Part shown: one piece after another, positions 1 through 12,890 of the stretch
How the letters are laid out: each line of letters begins with the position of its first letter
How positions within the stretch are numbered: the first letter of the stretch is position 1
Assembly (NCBI GenBank): GCA_038025085.1
Contig: CM076140.1
Location: forward strand, 30,429,501 to 30,493,500
From: Tetragonia tetragonoides
Lineage: Eukaryota; Streptophyta; Magnoliopsida; Caryophyllales; Aizoaceae
Length of the DNA stretch: 64,000 nt
Reading direction: 5' to 3'
The notes under the pieces: generated by a model
What the model saw: only the letters and a program-made list of their open reading frames with translations
What the model was told of the DNA's origin: nothing
Databases searched by the model: none
Made by a program: the position numbers and the translations under genes

Positions 1-229
1 AGAGATTTGAGTTTTTTGTGTTGTATATTAAGAGAAAGCATCCGAATAATTAGTTTGCATTCATTTGAGTATGAAACTACTACAAGAATGTTTTATGGTA
101 CAAACAAGCTTCAACTCAAGCTTTTGAATCCATTTACGCGTTTTAAAAGCTCGTACGAGTAGGGTGAAAGAGATTTGAGTTCATTTGTGTTGTATATTAA
201 GAGAAAGCATCTTAATACTTTGTTTGCAT

Positions 230-2000
230 TCATTTGAGTGTGAAACTACAAGTAGGATGTTTACAAGTACAAACTAGCTTCAACTCAAGCTTTTGAACGC
301 ATTTACGCGTTTTAAAAGCTTGTACGAGTAGGGTGAAAGTGATTTGAGTTCTTTTGTGTTGTATATTAAGAGAAAGCATCCAAATACTTTGTTTGCATTT
401 TGAGTGTGAAACTACACGTAGGATGTTTACAAGTACAAACAAGCTTCAACTCAAGCTTTTAAATGCATTTACACGTTTTAAAAGCTCGTACGAGTATGGT
501 AAAAGAAATTTCAGTTCTTTTGTGTTGTATATTAAGAGAAAGCATGCAAATACTTTGTTTGCATTCATTTGAGTGTGAAACTACACCCTAGGATGTTTAT
601 AAGTACAAACAAGCTTCAACTCAAGCTTTTGGATGCATTTACGCGTTTTAAAAGCTCTTACGAGTAGGGTGAAAGAGATTGGAGTTCTTTTGTGTTGTAT
701 ATTAAAAGAAAGCACCCAAATGTTTTGTTTGCATTCATTTGAGTATGAAAGTACCCCAAGAATGTTTTATAGTACAAACAAGGTTCAACTCAAGCTTTTT
801 TTAATGCATTTACGCGTTTTAAAAGCTCATACGAGTAGTGTGAAAGAGATTTGAATTCGTTTATGTTTTATATTAAAAGAAAGCATCCAAATACTTTGTT
901 TGCATTCATTTGAGTGTGAAGCTACACCTGGGATGTTTACAAGTACAAACAAGCTTCAACTCAAGCTTTTGAATGCATTTACGCGTTTTAAAAGGTACGA
1001 GTAGGGTGAAAGAGATTTGAGTTCTTTTGTGTTGCATATTAAGAGAAAGCATCCAAATACATTGTTTGCATTCAGTCGAGTGTGAAACTACACCTAGGAT
1101 GTTTACATGTACAAAAAAGCTTCAACTCAAGCTTTTGAATCCATTTATGCGTTTTGACAACTCTTACGACTAGGGTGATAGAGATTGAGTTATTTTTTGT
1201 TGTATATTAAGAAAAAGCATCCAAATACTTTGTTTGCATTCATTTGAGTGTGAAATTACACCCTAGGATGTTTATAAGTACAAACAAGCTTCAACTCAAC
1301 CTTTTGGATGCATTTACGCGTTTTAAAAGCTCTTACGAGTAGGGTGAAAGAGATTGGAGTTCTTTTGTGTTGTATATTAAAAGAAAGCACCCAAATGTTT
1401 TGTTTGCATTTATTTGAGCATGAAACTACCCCAAGAATGTTTTATAGTACAAACAAGCTTCAACTCAAGCTTTTCTAATGCATTTACGCGTTTTAAAAGC
1501 TCATACGAGTAGGGTGAAAGAGATTTGAGTTCGTTTATGTTGTATATTAAAAGAAAGCATCCAAATACTTTGTTTGCATTCATTTGAGTGTGAAACTACA
1601 CCTGGGATGTTTACAAGTACAAACAAGCTTCAACTCAAGCTTTTGAATGCATTTACGCGTTTTAAAAGGTACGAGTAGGGTGAAAGAGATTTGAGTTCTT
1701 TTGTGTTGCATATTAAGAGAAAGCACCCAAATACTTTGTTTGCATTCATTTGAGTGTGAAACTACACCTAAGATGTTTACATGTACAAACAAGCTTCAAG
1801 TCAAGCTTTTGAATGCATTTACGCGTTTTAACAGTTGTAACGACTAGGGTGATAGAGATTGAGTTCTTTTGTGTTGTATTATTCAGAGAATGCACCCAAA
1901 TGTTTTGTTTGCTTTCATTTGAGTATGAAACTACACCAAAATTATTTGAAAGTACAAACAAGCTTCAACTCAAGCTTTTAAATGCATTTACGCGTTTTAA
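230..2000 (+). repeat. Satellite segment, copy 1 of the ~8.1-kb displaced repeat
   Basis: This stretch of about 10 monomers is repeated at 8330-10100, displaced by 8098-8100 bp. The shared private variants are a CAAACTAGC in place of CAAACAAGC near 270/8370, a monomer lacking 'CATTCA' before TTTGAGTGTG near 398/8498, and the GTATGGTAAAAGAAATTTCAG variant near 495/8595. Such shared rare changes show common descent of the whole block rather than chance similarity of monomers. It contains no gene. Confidence 0.85.
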
Positions 2001-3096
2001 AAGCTCTTACGAGTAGGGTGAAAGAGATATGAGTTCTTTGGTGTTGTATGTTAAGAGAAAGCACCTAAATGTTTTTTTTTGCATTCATTTGAGTATGAAA
2101 CTACCCTAAGAATGTTTTATAATACCAACAAGCTTCAACTCAAGCTTTTTTAATGCATTTACGCATTTTAAAAGCCCATAAGAGTAGGGTGAAACAAATT
2201 TGAGTTCGTTTGCGTTGTATATTAAGAGAAAGCATCCAAATACGTGTTTGCTTTCATTTGAGTGTGACACTACACCCAGGATGTTTTCAAGTACAAACAA
2301 GCTTCAACTAAAGCTTTTAAATGCATTTACGCGTTTTAAAAGCTCTTACGAGTAGGTGAAAGAGATTGGAGTTCTTTGCTGTTGTATATTAAGAGAAAGC
2401 ACCCAAATGTTTTGTTTGCATTCATTTGAGTGTGAAACTACACCTAGGATGTTTTCAAGTGCAAACAAGCTTCAACTAATGCTTTTAAATGCATTTACGC
2501 GTTTTAAAAGCTCTTACGAGTAGGGTGAAAGAGATTTGAGTTCTTTTGTGTTGTATATTAACACGAAGCATCCAATTACTTTGTTCGCATTCATTTGAGT
2601 GCAAAGCTACACCTAGGATGTTTTCAAGTACAAACAAGCTTCAACTCAAGCTTTTAAATGTATTTACGCGTTTTAAAAGCTCTTACGATTAGGGTGAAAG
2701 AGATTTGAGTTCTTTTGTGTTGTATGTTAAGAGAAAGCATCCAAATACTTTGTTTGCATTCATTTGAGTGTGAAACTACACGTAGGACGTTTACAAGTAC
2801 AAACAATCTTCAGCTCGACCTTTTGAATGCATTTACGCGTTTTAAAAGCTCGAACGAGTAGGGTGAAAGAGATTTGAGTTCTTTGGCGTTGTATATTAAG
2901 AGAAGGCATTCAAATACTTTGTTTGCATTCATTTGAGTGTGAAACTACACCTAGATGTTTACAAGTACAAACAAGCTTCAACTCAAGCTTTTGAATGCAT
3001 TTACGCGTTTTAAAAGCTCGTACGAGTAGGGTGAAAGAGATTTGAGTTCTTCTGTGTTGTATATTAAGAGAAAGCATCCAAATACTTTGTTTGCAT

Positions 3097-3780
3097 TCAT
3101 TTGAGTGTGAAACTACACCTAGGATGTTTACAAGTACAAACAAGCTTCAACTCAAACTTTTGAACGCATTTACGCGTTTTAAAAGCTCGTACGAGTAGAA
3201 TGAAAGAGATTTGAGTTCTTTTGTGTTGTATATTAAGAGAAAGCATCCTAATACTTTGTTTGCATTCATTTGAGTGTGAAACTACACCTAGGATGTTTAC
3301 AACTACAAACAAGCTTCAACTCAATCTTTTGAATGCATTTACGCGTTTCAAAAGCTCATACGACTAGGGTGAATGAGATTTGAGTTCTTTTGTGTTGAAT
3401 ATTAAGAGAAAGCATCCAAATACTTTGTTTGCATTCATTTGAGTGTGAAACTACAAGTAGGATGTTTACAAGTACAAACAAGCTTCAACTCAAGCTTTTG
3501 AACGCATTTACGCGTTTTAAAAGCTCGTACGAGTAGAATGAAAGAGATTTGAGTTCTTTTGTGTTGTATATTAAGAGAAAGCATCCTAATACTTTGTTTG
3601 CATTCATTTGAGTGTGAAACTACACCTAGGATGTTTACAACTACAAACAAGCTTCAACTCAATCTTTTGAATGCATTTACGCGTTTCAAAAGCTCATACG
3701 ACTAGGGTGAATGAGAATTGAGTTCTTTTGTGTTGAATATTAAGAGAAAGCATCGAAATACTTTGTTTGCATTCATTTGA
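3097..3780 (+). repeat. 338-bp dimeric higher-order repeat
   Basis: Two alternating monomers repeat with a 338-bp (2 x 169) period. One has the private variant TTTACAACTACAAAC followed by CTCAATCTTTTG and GTTTCAAAAGCTCATACGACTAGGGTG split across the monomer. The other has CTCGTACGAGTAGAATG. The pair recurs at about 6990-7290, 8170-8310, 10280-10510 and 11400-11800, so this dimer is a dispersed building unit of the left block. Confidence 0.8.
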
Positions 3781-4956
3781 GTGTTAAACTACACCTTGGA
3801 TGTTTACAAGTACAAACAAGCTTCAACTCAAGCTTTTAAATGCATTTACTCGTTTTAAAAGATCTTACGAGTAGGGTGAAAGAGATTGGAGTTCTTTAGT
3901 GTTGTATATTAAGAGAAAGCACTCAAAAGTTTTGTTTGCATTAATTTCAGTGTGAAACTACACCTAGGATGTTTACAAGTACAAACAAGCTTCAACTGAC
4001 GCTTTTGAATGCATTTACGCGTTTTAAAAGCTCGTACGACTAGGATGAAAGAGATTTGAGTTCGTTTGTGTGGTATATTAAGAGAAAGCATCCAAATACT
4101 TTGTTTGCATTCAGTCGAGTGTGAAACTACACCTAGGATGTTTACATGTACAAACAAGCTTCAACTCAAGCTTTTGAATCCATTTACGCGTTTTAACATC
4201 TCTTACGACTAGGGTGATAGAGATTGAGTTATTTTGTGTTGTATATTAAGAGAAAGCATCCAAATACTTTGCTTGCATTCATTTGAGTGTGAAATTACAC
4301 CCTAGGATGTTTATAAGTACAAACAAGCTTCAACTCAAGCTTTTGGATGCATTTACGCGTTTTAAAAGCTCTTACGAGTAGGGTGAAAGAGATTGGAGTT
4401 CTTTTGTGTTGTATATTAAAAGAAAGCACCCAAATGTTTTATTTGCATTTATTTGAGCATGAAACTACCCCAAGAATGTTTTATAGTACAAACAAGCTTC
4501 AACTCAAGCTTTTTTAATGCATTTACGCGTTTTAAAAGCTCTTACGAGTAGGGTGAAAGAGATATGAGTTCTTTTGTGTTGTATGTTAAGAGAAAGCACC
4601 CAAATACTTTGTTTGCATTCATTTGAGTGTGACACTACACCTAGGATGTTTTCAAGTACAAACAAGCATCAACTAATGCTTTTAAATGCATTTACGCGTT
4701 TTAAAAGCTCTTACGAGTAGGTGAAAGAGATTGGAGTTCTTTTGTGTTGTATATTAAGAGAAAGCACCCAAATATTTTGTTTGCATTCATTTGAGTATGA
4801 AACTACACCAACAATGTTTTATAGTACAAACAAGCTTGAACTCAAGCTTTTTAAATGCTTTTTTGTGTTTTAAAAGCTCATACGAGTAGGGTGAAAGAGA
4901 TTTGAGTTCATTTGTGTTGTATATTAACAGGAAGCATCCAATTACTTTGTTCGCAT

Positions 4957-5700
4957 TCATTTGAGTGCAAAACTACACCTAGGATGTTTACAAGTACAAA
5001 CAAGCTTCAACTCAAGCTTTTGAATGCATTTACGCGTTTTAAAAGGTACGAGTAGGGTGAAAGAGATTTGAGTTCTTTTGTGTTGCATATTAAGAGAAAG
5101 CATCCAAATACTTTGTTTGCATTCATTTGAGTGTGAAACTACACCTAGGATGTTTACATGTACAAACAAGCTTCAAGTCAAGCTTTTGAATGCATTTACG
5201 CGTTTTAACAGCGGTAACGACTAGGGTGATAGAGTTTGAGTTCTTTTGTGTTGTATTATTCAGAGAATGCACCCAAATGTTTTGTTTGCTTTCATTTGAG
5301 TATGAAACTACACCAAAATTATTTAAAAGTACAAACAAGCTTCAACTCAAGCTTTTAAATGCATTTACGCGTTTTAAAAGCTCTTACGAGTAGGGTGAAA
5401 GAGATATGAGTTCTTTGGTGTTGTATGTTAAGAGAAAGCACCTAAATGTTTTTTTTGCATTCATTTGAGTATGAAACTACCCCAAGAATATTTTATAATA
5501 CCAACAAGCTTCAACTCAAGCTTTTTTAATGCATTTACGCATTTTAAAAGCTCATAAGAGTAGGGTGAAACAAATTTGAGTTCGTTTGCGTTGTATATTA
5601 AGAGAAAGCATCCAAATACTTTGTTTGCTTTCATTTGAGTGTGACACTACACCTAGGATGTTTTCAAGTACAAACAAGCTTCAACTAAAGCTTTTAAATG
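4957..5700 (+). repeat. Satellite segment repeated from 1580-2300
   Basis: About 4.4 monomers match 1580-2300 at an offset of 3,377 bp (20 monomers). The segment includes the shortened 166-bp monomer with TTTTAAAAGGTACGAG and the ATTCAGAGAATGCACCC monomer with the GATAGAG variant upstream. The same set appears again at about 9678-10060. There is no gene here. Confidence 0.75.
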
Positions 5701-8330
5701 CATTTACGCGTTTTAAAAGCTCTTACGAGTAGGTGAAAGAGATTTGAGTTATTTTGTGTTGTATATTAAGAGAAAGCACCCAAATGCTTGCATTCATTTG
5801 AGTGTGAAATTACACCCTAGGATGTTTATAAGTACAAACAAGCTTCAACTCAAGCTTTTTTAATGCATTTACGCGTTTTAAAAGCTCATACGAGTAGGGT
5901 GAAAGAGATTTGAGTTCGTTTATGTTGTATATTAAAAGAAAGCATCCAAATACTTTGTTTGCATTCATTTGAGTGTGAAACTACACCTGGGATGTTTACA
6001 AGTATAAACAAGCTTCAACTCAAGCTTTTGAATGCATTTACGCGTTTTAAAAGGTAGGAGTAGGGTGAAAGAGATTTGAGTTCTTTTGTGTTGCATATTA
6101 AGAGAAAGCATCCAAATACTTTGTTTGATTTCATTTGAGTATGAAACTACACCAAAATTGTTTGAAAGTACAAACAAGCTTCAACTCAAGCTTTTAAATG
6201 CATTTACGCGTTTTAAAAGCTCTTACGAGTAGGGTGAAAGAGATATGAGTTCTTTTGTGTTGTATATTAAGAGAAAGCACCCAAATATTTTGTTTGTATT
6301 CATTTGAGTATAAAACTACACCAAGAATGTTTTATAGTACAAACAAGCTTGAACTCAAGCTTTTTAAATGCATTTACGTGTTTTAAAAGCTCATACGAGT
6401 AGGGTGAAAGAGATTTGAGTTCTTTTGTGTTGTATATTAACAGGAAGCATCCAATTACTTTGCTCGCATTCATTTGAGTGCAAAACTACACCTAGGATGT
6501 TTTCAAGTACAAACAAGCTTCAACTCAAGCTTTTAAATGCATTTACGCGTTTTAAAAGCTCTTACGATTAGGGTGAAAGAGATTTGAGTTCTTTTGTGTT
6601 GTATATTAAGAGAAAGCATCCAAATACTTTGTTTGAATTCATTTGAGTGTGAAACTACACGTAGGATGTTTACAAGTACAAAAAAGCTTCAGCTCAACCT
6701 TTTGAATGCATTTAGGCGTTTTAAATGCTCGAACGAGTAGGGTGAAAGAGATTTGAGTTCTTTTGCGTTGTATATTAAGAGAAGGCATCCAAATACTTTG
6801 TTTGCATTCATTTGAGTGTGAAACTACACCTAGGATGTTTACAAGTACAAACAAGCTTCAACTCAAGCTTTTGAATGCATTTACGCGTTTTAAAAGCTCG
6901 TACGAGTAGGGTGAAGCAGATTTGAGTTCTTTTGTGTTGTATATTAACAGAAAGCATCCAAATACTTTGTTTGCATTTATTTGAGTGTGAAACTACACCT
7001 AGGATGTTTACAAGTACAAACAAGCTTCAATTCAAGCTTTTGAACGCATTTACGCGTTTTAAAAGCTCGTACGAGTAGAATGAAAGAGATTTGAGTTCTT
7101 TTGTGTTGTATATTAAGAGAAAGCATCCTAATACTTTGTTTGCATTCATTTGAGTGTGAAACTACACCTAGGATGTTTACAACTACAAACAAGGTTCAAC
7201 TCAATCTTTTGAATGCATTTACGCGTTTCAAAAGCTCATACGACTAGGGTGAATGAGATTTGAGTTCTTTTGTGTTGAATATTAAGAGAAAGCATCCAAA
7301 TACTTTGTTTGCATTCATTTGAGTGTTAAACTACACCTTAGATGTTTACAAGTACAAATAAGCTTCAACTCAAGCTTTTAAATGCATTTACTCGTTTTAA
7401 AAGATCTTACGAGTAGGGTGAAAGAGATTGGAGTTCTTTTGTGTTGTATATTAAGAGAAAGCACTCAAAAGTTTTGTTTGCATTCATTTGAGTATGAAAC
7501 TACACCAAAAATGTTTTATAGTACAAACAAGCTTCAACTCAAGCTTTTCTAATGCATTTACGCGTCTTAAAAGCTCTTACGAGTAGGGTTAAAGAGATTT
7601 GAGTTCGTTTGTGTTGTATATTAAGAGAAAGCATCCAAATACTTTGATTGCATTCATTTGAGTGTGACACTACACCAAGGATGTTTTCGAGTACAAACAA
7701 GCTTCAACTCAAGCTTTTAAATGCATTTACGCGTTTTAAAAGCTCTTACGAGTAGGGTGAAAGAGATTGGAATTCTTTTGTGTTGTATATTAATAAAAAG
7801 CACCCAAATGTTTTGTTTGCATTCATTTAAGTATGAAACTACACCAAAAAGGTTTTATAGTACGAACAAGTTACAACTCAAGCTTTTCTATTTCATTTAC
7901 GCGTTTTAAAAGCTCATATGAGTAGGGTGAAACAGATTTGAGTTCCTTTGTGTTGTATATTAAGAGAAAGCATCCAAATACTTTGTTTGCATTAATTTCA
8001 GTGTGAAACTACACCTAGGATGTTTACAAGTAAAAACAAGCTTCAACTGAAGCTTTTGAATGCATTTACGCATTTTAAAAGCTCGTACGACTAGGATGAA
8101 AGAGATTTGAGTTCGTTTGTGTGGTATATTAAGAGAAAGCATCCAAATACTTTGTTTGCATTCATTTGAGTGTGAAACTACACCTAGGATGTTTACAACT
8201 ACAAACAAGCTTCAACTCAATCTTTTGAATGCATTTACGCGTTTCAAAAGCTCATACGACTAGGGTGAATGAGATTTGAGTTCTTTTGTGTTGAATATTA
8301 AGAGAAAGCATCCAAGTACTTTTTTGCATT
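5700..8330 (+). repeat. Mosaic satellite monomers, left block
   Basis: Ordinary monomers of mixed type with no gene or foreign insertion. A shortened monomer lies near 5780-5800, where CACCCAAATGCTTGC lacks the usual TTTTG step. Parts match 2880-3700 (for example the AGAAGGCAT variant at 2901 and 6780). The dimer unit reappears at about 6990-7290. Confidence 0.8.
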
Positions 8331-10100
8331 CATTTGAGTGTGAAACTACAAGTAGGATGTTTACAAGTACAAACTAGCTTCAACTCAAGCTTTTGAACGC
8401 ATTTATGCTTTTTAAAAGCTTGTACGAGTAGGGTGAAAGAGATTTGAGTTCTTTTGTGTTGTATATTAAGAGAAAACATCCAAATACTTTGTTTGCATTT
8501 TGAGTGTGAAACTACACGTAGGATGTTTACAAGTACAAACAAGCTTCAACTCAAGCTTTTGAATGCACTTACACGTTTTAAAAGCTCGTACAAGTATGGT
8601 AAAAGAAATTTCAGTTCTTTTGTGTTGTATATTAAGAGAAAGCATGCAAATACTTTGTTTGCATTCATTTGAGTGTGAAACTACACCCTAGGATGTTTAT
8701 AAGTACAAACAAGCTTCAACTCAAGCTTTTGGATGCATTTACGCGTTTTAAAAGCTCTTACGAGTAGGGTGAAAGAGATTGGAGTTCTTTTGTGTTGTAT
8801 ATTAAAAGAAAGCACCCAAATATTTTGTTTGCATTCATTTGAGTATGAAACTACCCCAAGAATGTTTTATAGTACAAACAAGGTTCAACTCAAACTTTTT
8901 TAATGCATTTACGCGTTTTAAAAGCTCATACGAGTAGTGTGAAAGAGATTTGAATTCGTTTATGTTTTATATTAAAAGAAAGCATCCAAATACTTTGTTT
9001 GCATTCATTTGAGTGTGAAATTACACCTGGGATGTTTACAAGTACAAACAAGCTTCAACTCAAGCTTTTGAATGCATTTACGCGTTTTAAAAGGTACGAG
9101 TAGGGTGAAAGAGATTTGAGTTCTTTTGTGTTGCATATTAAGAGAAAGCATCCAAATACATTGTTTGCATTCAGTCGAGTGTGAAACTACACCTAGGATG
9201 TTTACATGTACAAACAAGCTTCAACTCAAGCTTTTGAATCCATTTACGCGTTTTAACAGCTCTTACGACTAGGGTGATAGAGATTGAGTTATTTTGTGTT
9301 GTATATTAAGAGAAAGCATCCAAATACTTTGTTTGCATTCATGAGTGTGAAATTACACCCTAGGATGTTTATAAGTACAAACAAGCTTCAACTCAAGCTT
9401 TTGGATGCATTTACGCGTTTTAAAAGCTCTTACGAGTAGGGTGAAAGAGATTGGAGTTCTTTCGTGTTGTATATTAAAAGAAAGCACCCAATTGTTTTGT
9501 TTGCATTTATTTGAGCATGAAACTACCCCAAGAATTTTTTATAGTACAAACAAGCTTCAACTCATGCTTTTTTTAATGCATTTACGCGTTTTAAAAGCTC
9601 ATACGAGTAGGGTGAAAGAGATTTGAGTTCGTTTATGTTGTATATTAAAAGAAAGCATCCAAATACATGGTTTGCATTCATTTGAGTGTGAAACTACACC
9701 TGGGATGTTTACAAGTACAAACAAGCTTCAACTCAAGCTTTTGAATGCATTTACACGTTTTAAAAGGTACGAGTAGGGTGAAAGAGATTTGAGTTCTTTT
9801 GTGTTGCATATTAAGAGAAAGCATCCAAATACTTTGTTTGCATTCATTTGAGTGTGAAACTACACCTAGGATGTTTACATGTACAAACAAGCTTCAAGTC
9901 AAGCTTTTGAATGCATTTACGCGTTTTAACAGCTGTAACGACTAGGGTGATAGAGATTGAGTTCTTTTGTGTTGTATTATTCAGAGAATGCACCCAAATG
10001 TTTTGTTTGCTTTCATTTGAGTATGAAACTACACCAAAATTTTTTGAAAGTACAAACAAGCTTCAACTCAAGCTTTTAAATGCATTTACGCGTTTTAAAA
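8330..10100 (+). repeat. Satellite segment, copy 2 of the ~8.1-kb displaced repeat
   Basis: Matches 230-2000 at an 8,098-8,100 bp offset, as described for copy 1. After 10100 the match to the first copy jumps: 10203 pairs with 2781 (offset 7,422), then 10276 with about 3191 (offset 7,085). Whole monomers were therefore lost by unequal exchange. From about 11400 to 12000 the offset of 8,100 is regained against 3300-3900. Confidence 0.85.
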
Positions 10101-12890
10101 GCTCTTACGATTAGGGTGAAAGAGATTTGAGTTCTTTTGTGTTGTATATTAAGAGAAAGCATCCAAATACTTTGTTTGCATTCATTTGAGTGTGAAACTA
10201 CACGTAGGACGTTTACAAGTACAAACAATCTTCAGCTCGACCTTTTGAATGCATTTACGCGTTTTAAAAGCTAGAACGAGTAGAATGAAAGAGATTTGAG
10301 TTCTTTTGTGTTGTATATTAAGAGAAAGCATCCTAATACTTTGTTTGCATTCATTTGAGTGTGAAACTACACCTAGGATGTTTACAACTACAAACAAGCT
10401 TCAACTCAATCTTTTGAATGCATTTACGCGTTTCAAAAGCTCATACGACTAGGGTGAATGAGATTTGAGTTCTTTTGTGTTGAATATTAAGAGAAAGCAT
10501 CCAAATACTTTGTTTGCATTCATTTGAGTGTTAAACTACCCCTTGGATGTTTACAAGTACAAACAAGCTTCAACTCAATCTTTTGAATGCATTTACGCGT
10601 TTTGAGAGCTGTTACGAGCAGGGTAAAAGAGATTTGAGTTCTTTAGTGTTGTATAGTAAGAGAAAGCATCCAAATACTTTTTTTGCATTCATTTAAGTGT
10701 GAAACTACACCTAGGATGTTTACAAGTACAAACAAGCTTCAACTCAAGCCTTTGAATGCATTTACGCGTTTTAAAAGCTCATACGAGTAGGGTGAAAGAG
10801 ATATGAGTTCGTTTGTGTTGTATATTAAGAGAAAGCATCCAAATACTTTGTTTGCATTCATTTGAGTGTGACACTACACCTAGGATGTTTTCAAGTACAA
10901 ACAAGCTTCAACTCAAGCTTTTAAATGCATTTACGCGTTTTAAAAGCTCTTACGAGTAGGGTGAAAGAGATTGGAGTTCTTTTGTGTTGTATATTAAGAG
11001 AAAGCACTCAAAAGTTTTGTTTGCATTCATTTGAGTATGAAACTACACCAAAAATATTTTATAGTACAAACAAGCTTCAACTCAAGCTTTTCTAATGCAT
11101 TTACGCGTTTTAAAAGCTCTTACGAGTAGGGTTAAAGAGATTTGAGTTCGTTTGTGTTGTATATTATGAGAAAGCATCCAAATACTTTGTTTGCATTAAT
11201 TTCAGTGTGAAACTACACCAAGGATGTTTACAAGTACAAACAAGCTTCAACTGAAGCTTTTGAATGCATTTACGCGTTTTAAAAGCTCGTACGACTAGGA
11301 TGAAAGAGATTTGTGTTCGTTTGTGTGGTATATTAAGAGAAAGCATCCAAATACTTTGTTTGCATTCATTTGAGTGTGAAACTACACCTAGGATGTTTAC
11401 AACTACAAACAAGCTTCAACTCAATCTTTTGAATGCATTTACGCGTTTCAAAAGCTCATACGACTAGGGTGAATGAGATTTGAGTTCTTTTGTGTTGAAT
11501 ATTAAGAGAAAGCATCCAAATACTTTGTTTGCATTCATTTGAGTGTGAAACTACAAGTAGGATGTTTACAAGTACAAACAAGCTTCAACTCAAGCTTTTG
11601 AACGCATTTACGCGTTTTAAAAGCTCGTACGAGTAGAATGAAAGAGATTTGAGTTCTTTTGTGTTGTATATTAAGAGAAAGCATCCTAATACTTTGTTTG
11701 CATTCATTTGAGTGTGAAACTACACCTAGGATGTTTACAACTACAAACAAGCTTCAACTCAATCTTTTGAATGCATTTACGCGTTTCAAAAGCTCATACG
11801 ACTAGGGTGAATGAGAATTGAGTTCTTTTGTGTTGAATATTAAGAGAAAGCATCGAAATACTTTGTTTGCATTCATTTGAGTGTTAAACTACACCTTGGA
11901 TGTTTAGAAGTACAAACAAGCTTCAACTCAAGCTTTTAAATGCATTTACTCGTTTTAAAAGCTCTTACGAGTAGGGTGAAAGAGATTGGAGTTCTTATTA
12001 TGAGAAAGCACTCAAAAGTTTTGTTTGCATTCATTTGAGTATGAAACTACACCAAAAATGTTTTATTGTACAAACAAGCTTCAACTCAAGCTTTTCTAAT
12101 GCATTTACGCGTTTTAAAAGCTCTTACGAGTAGGGTTAAAGAGATTTGAGTTCGTTTGTGTTGTATATTAAGAGAAAGCATCCAAATACTTTTATTGCAT
12201 TCATTTGAGTGTGACACTACACCTAGGATGTTTTCAACTACAAACAAGCGTCAACTCAAGCTTTTAAATGCATTTACGCGTTTTAAAAGCTCTTACGAGT
12301 AGGGTGAAAGAGATTGGAATTCTTTTGTGTTGTATATTAAGAAAAAGCACCCAAATGTTTTGTTTGCATTCATTTGAGTATGAAACTACACCAAAAAGGT
12401 TTTATAGTACGAACAAGTTTCAACTCAAGCTTTTCTATTGCATTTACGCGTTTTAAAAGCACATATGAGTAGGGTGAAAGAGATTTGAGTTCGTTTGTGT
12501 TGTATATTAAGAGAAAGCATCCAAATACTTTCATTGCATTCATTTGAGTGTGACACTACACCTAGGATGTTTTCAAGTACAAACAAGCATCAACTCAAGC
12601 TTTTGAATGCATTTACGCGTTTTAAAAGCTCGTACGAGTACGGTGAAAGAGATTTGAGTTTTTTTGTGTTGTATATTAAGAGAAAGCATCCAAATACTTT
12701 GTTTGCATTCATTTGAGTGTGAAACCACACCCTAGAATGTTTATAAGTAAAAACAAGCTTCAACTCAAACTTTTGGATGTATTTACGCGTTTTAAAAGCT
12801 CTTACGAGTAGGGTGAAAGAGATTGGAGTTCTTTTGGGTTATATATTAAGAGAAAGCACCCAAATGTTATGTTTGCATTCATTTGAGTAT
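10100..12890 (+). repeat. Mosaic satellite monomers, left block
   Basis: Monomers of several types, with junctions that fall inside monomers. At 10270-10280 a hybrid monomer joins CTAGAACGAG to the TAGAATG variant. Near 11997 a monomer lacks about 11 bp of the TTGTGTTGTAT segment that its relatives carry. 11164-11412 matches 7960-8208 (offset 3,204) and 3909-4157. No gene is visible. Confidence 0.8.
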
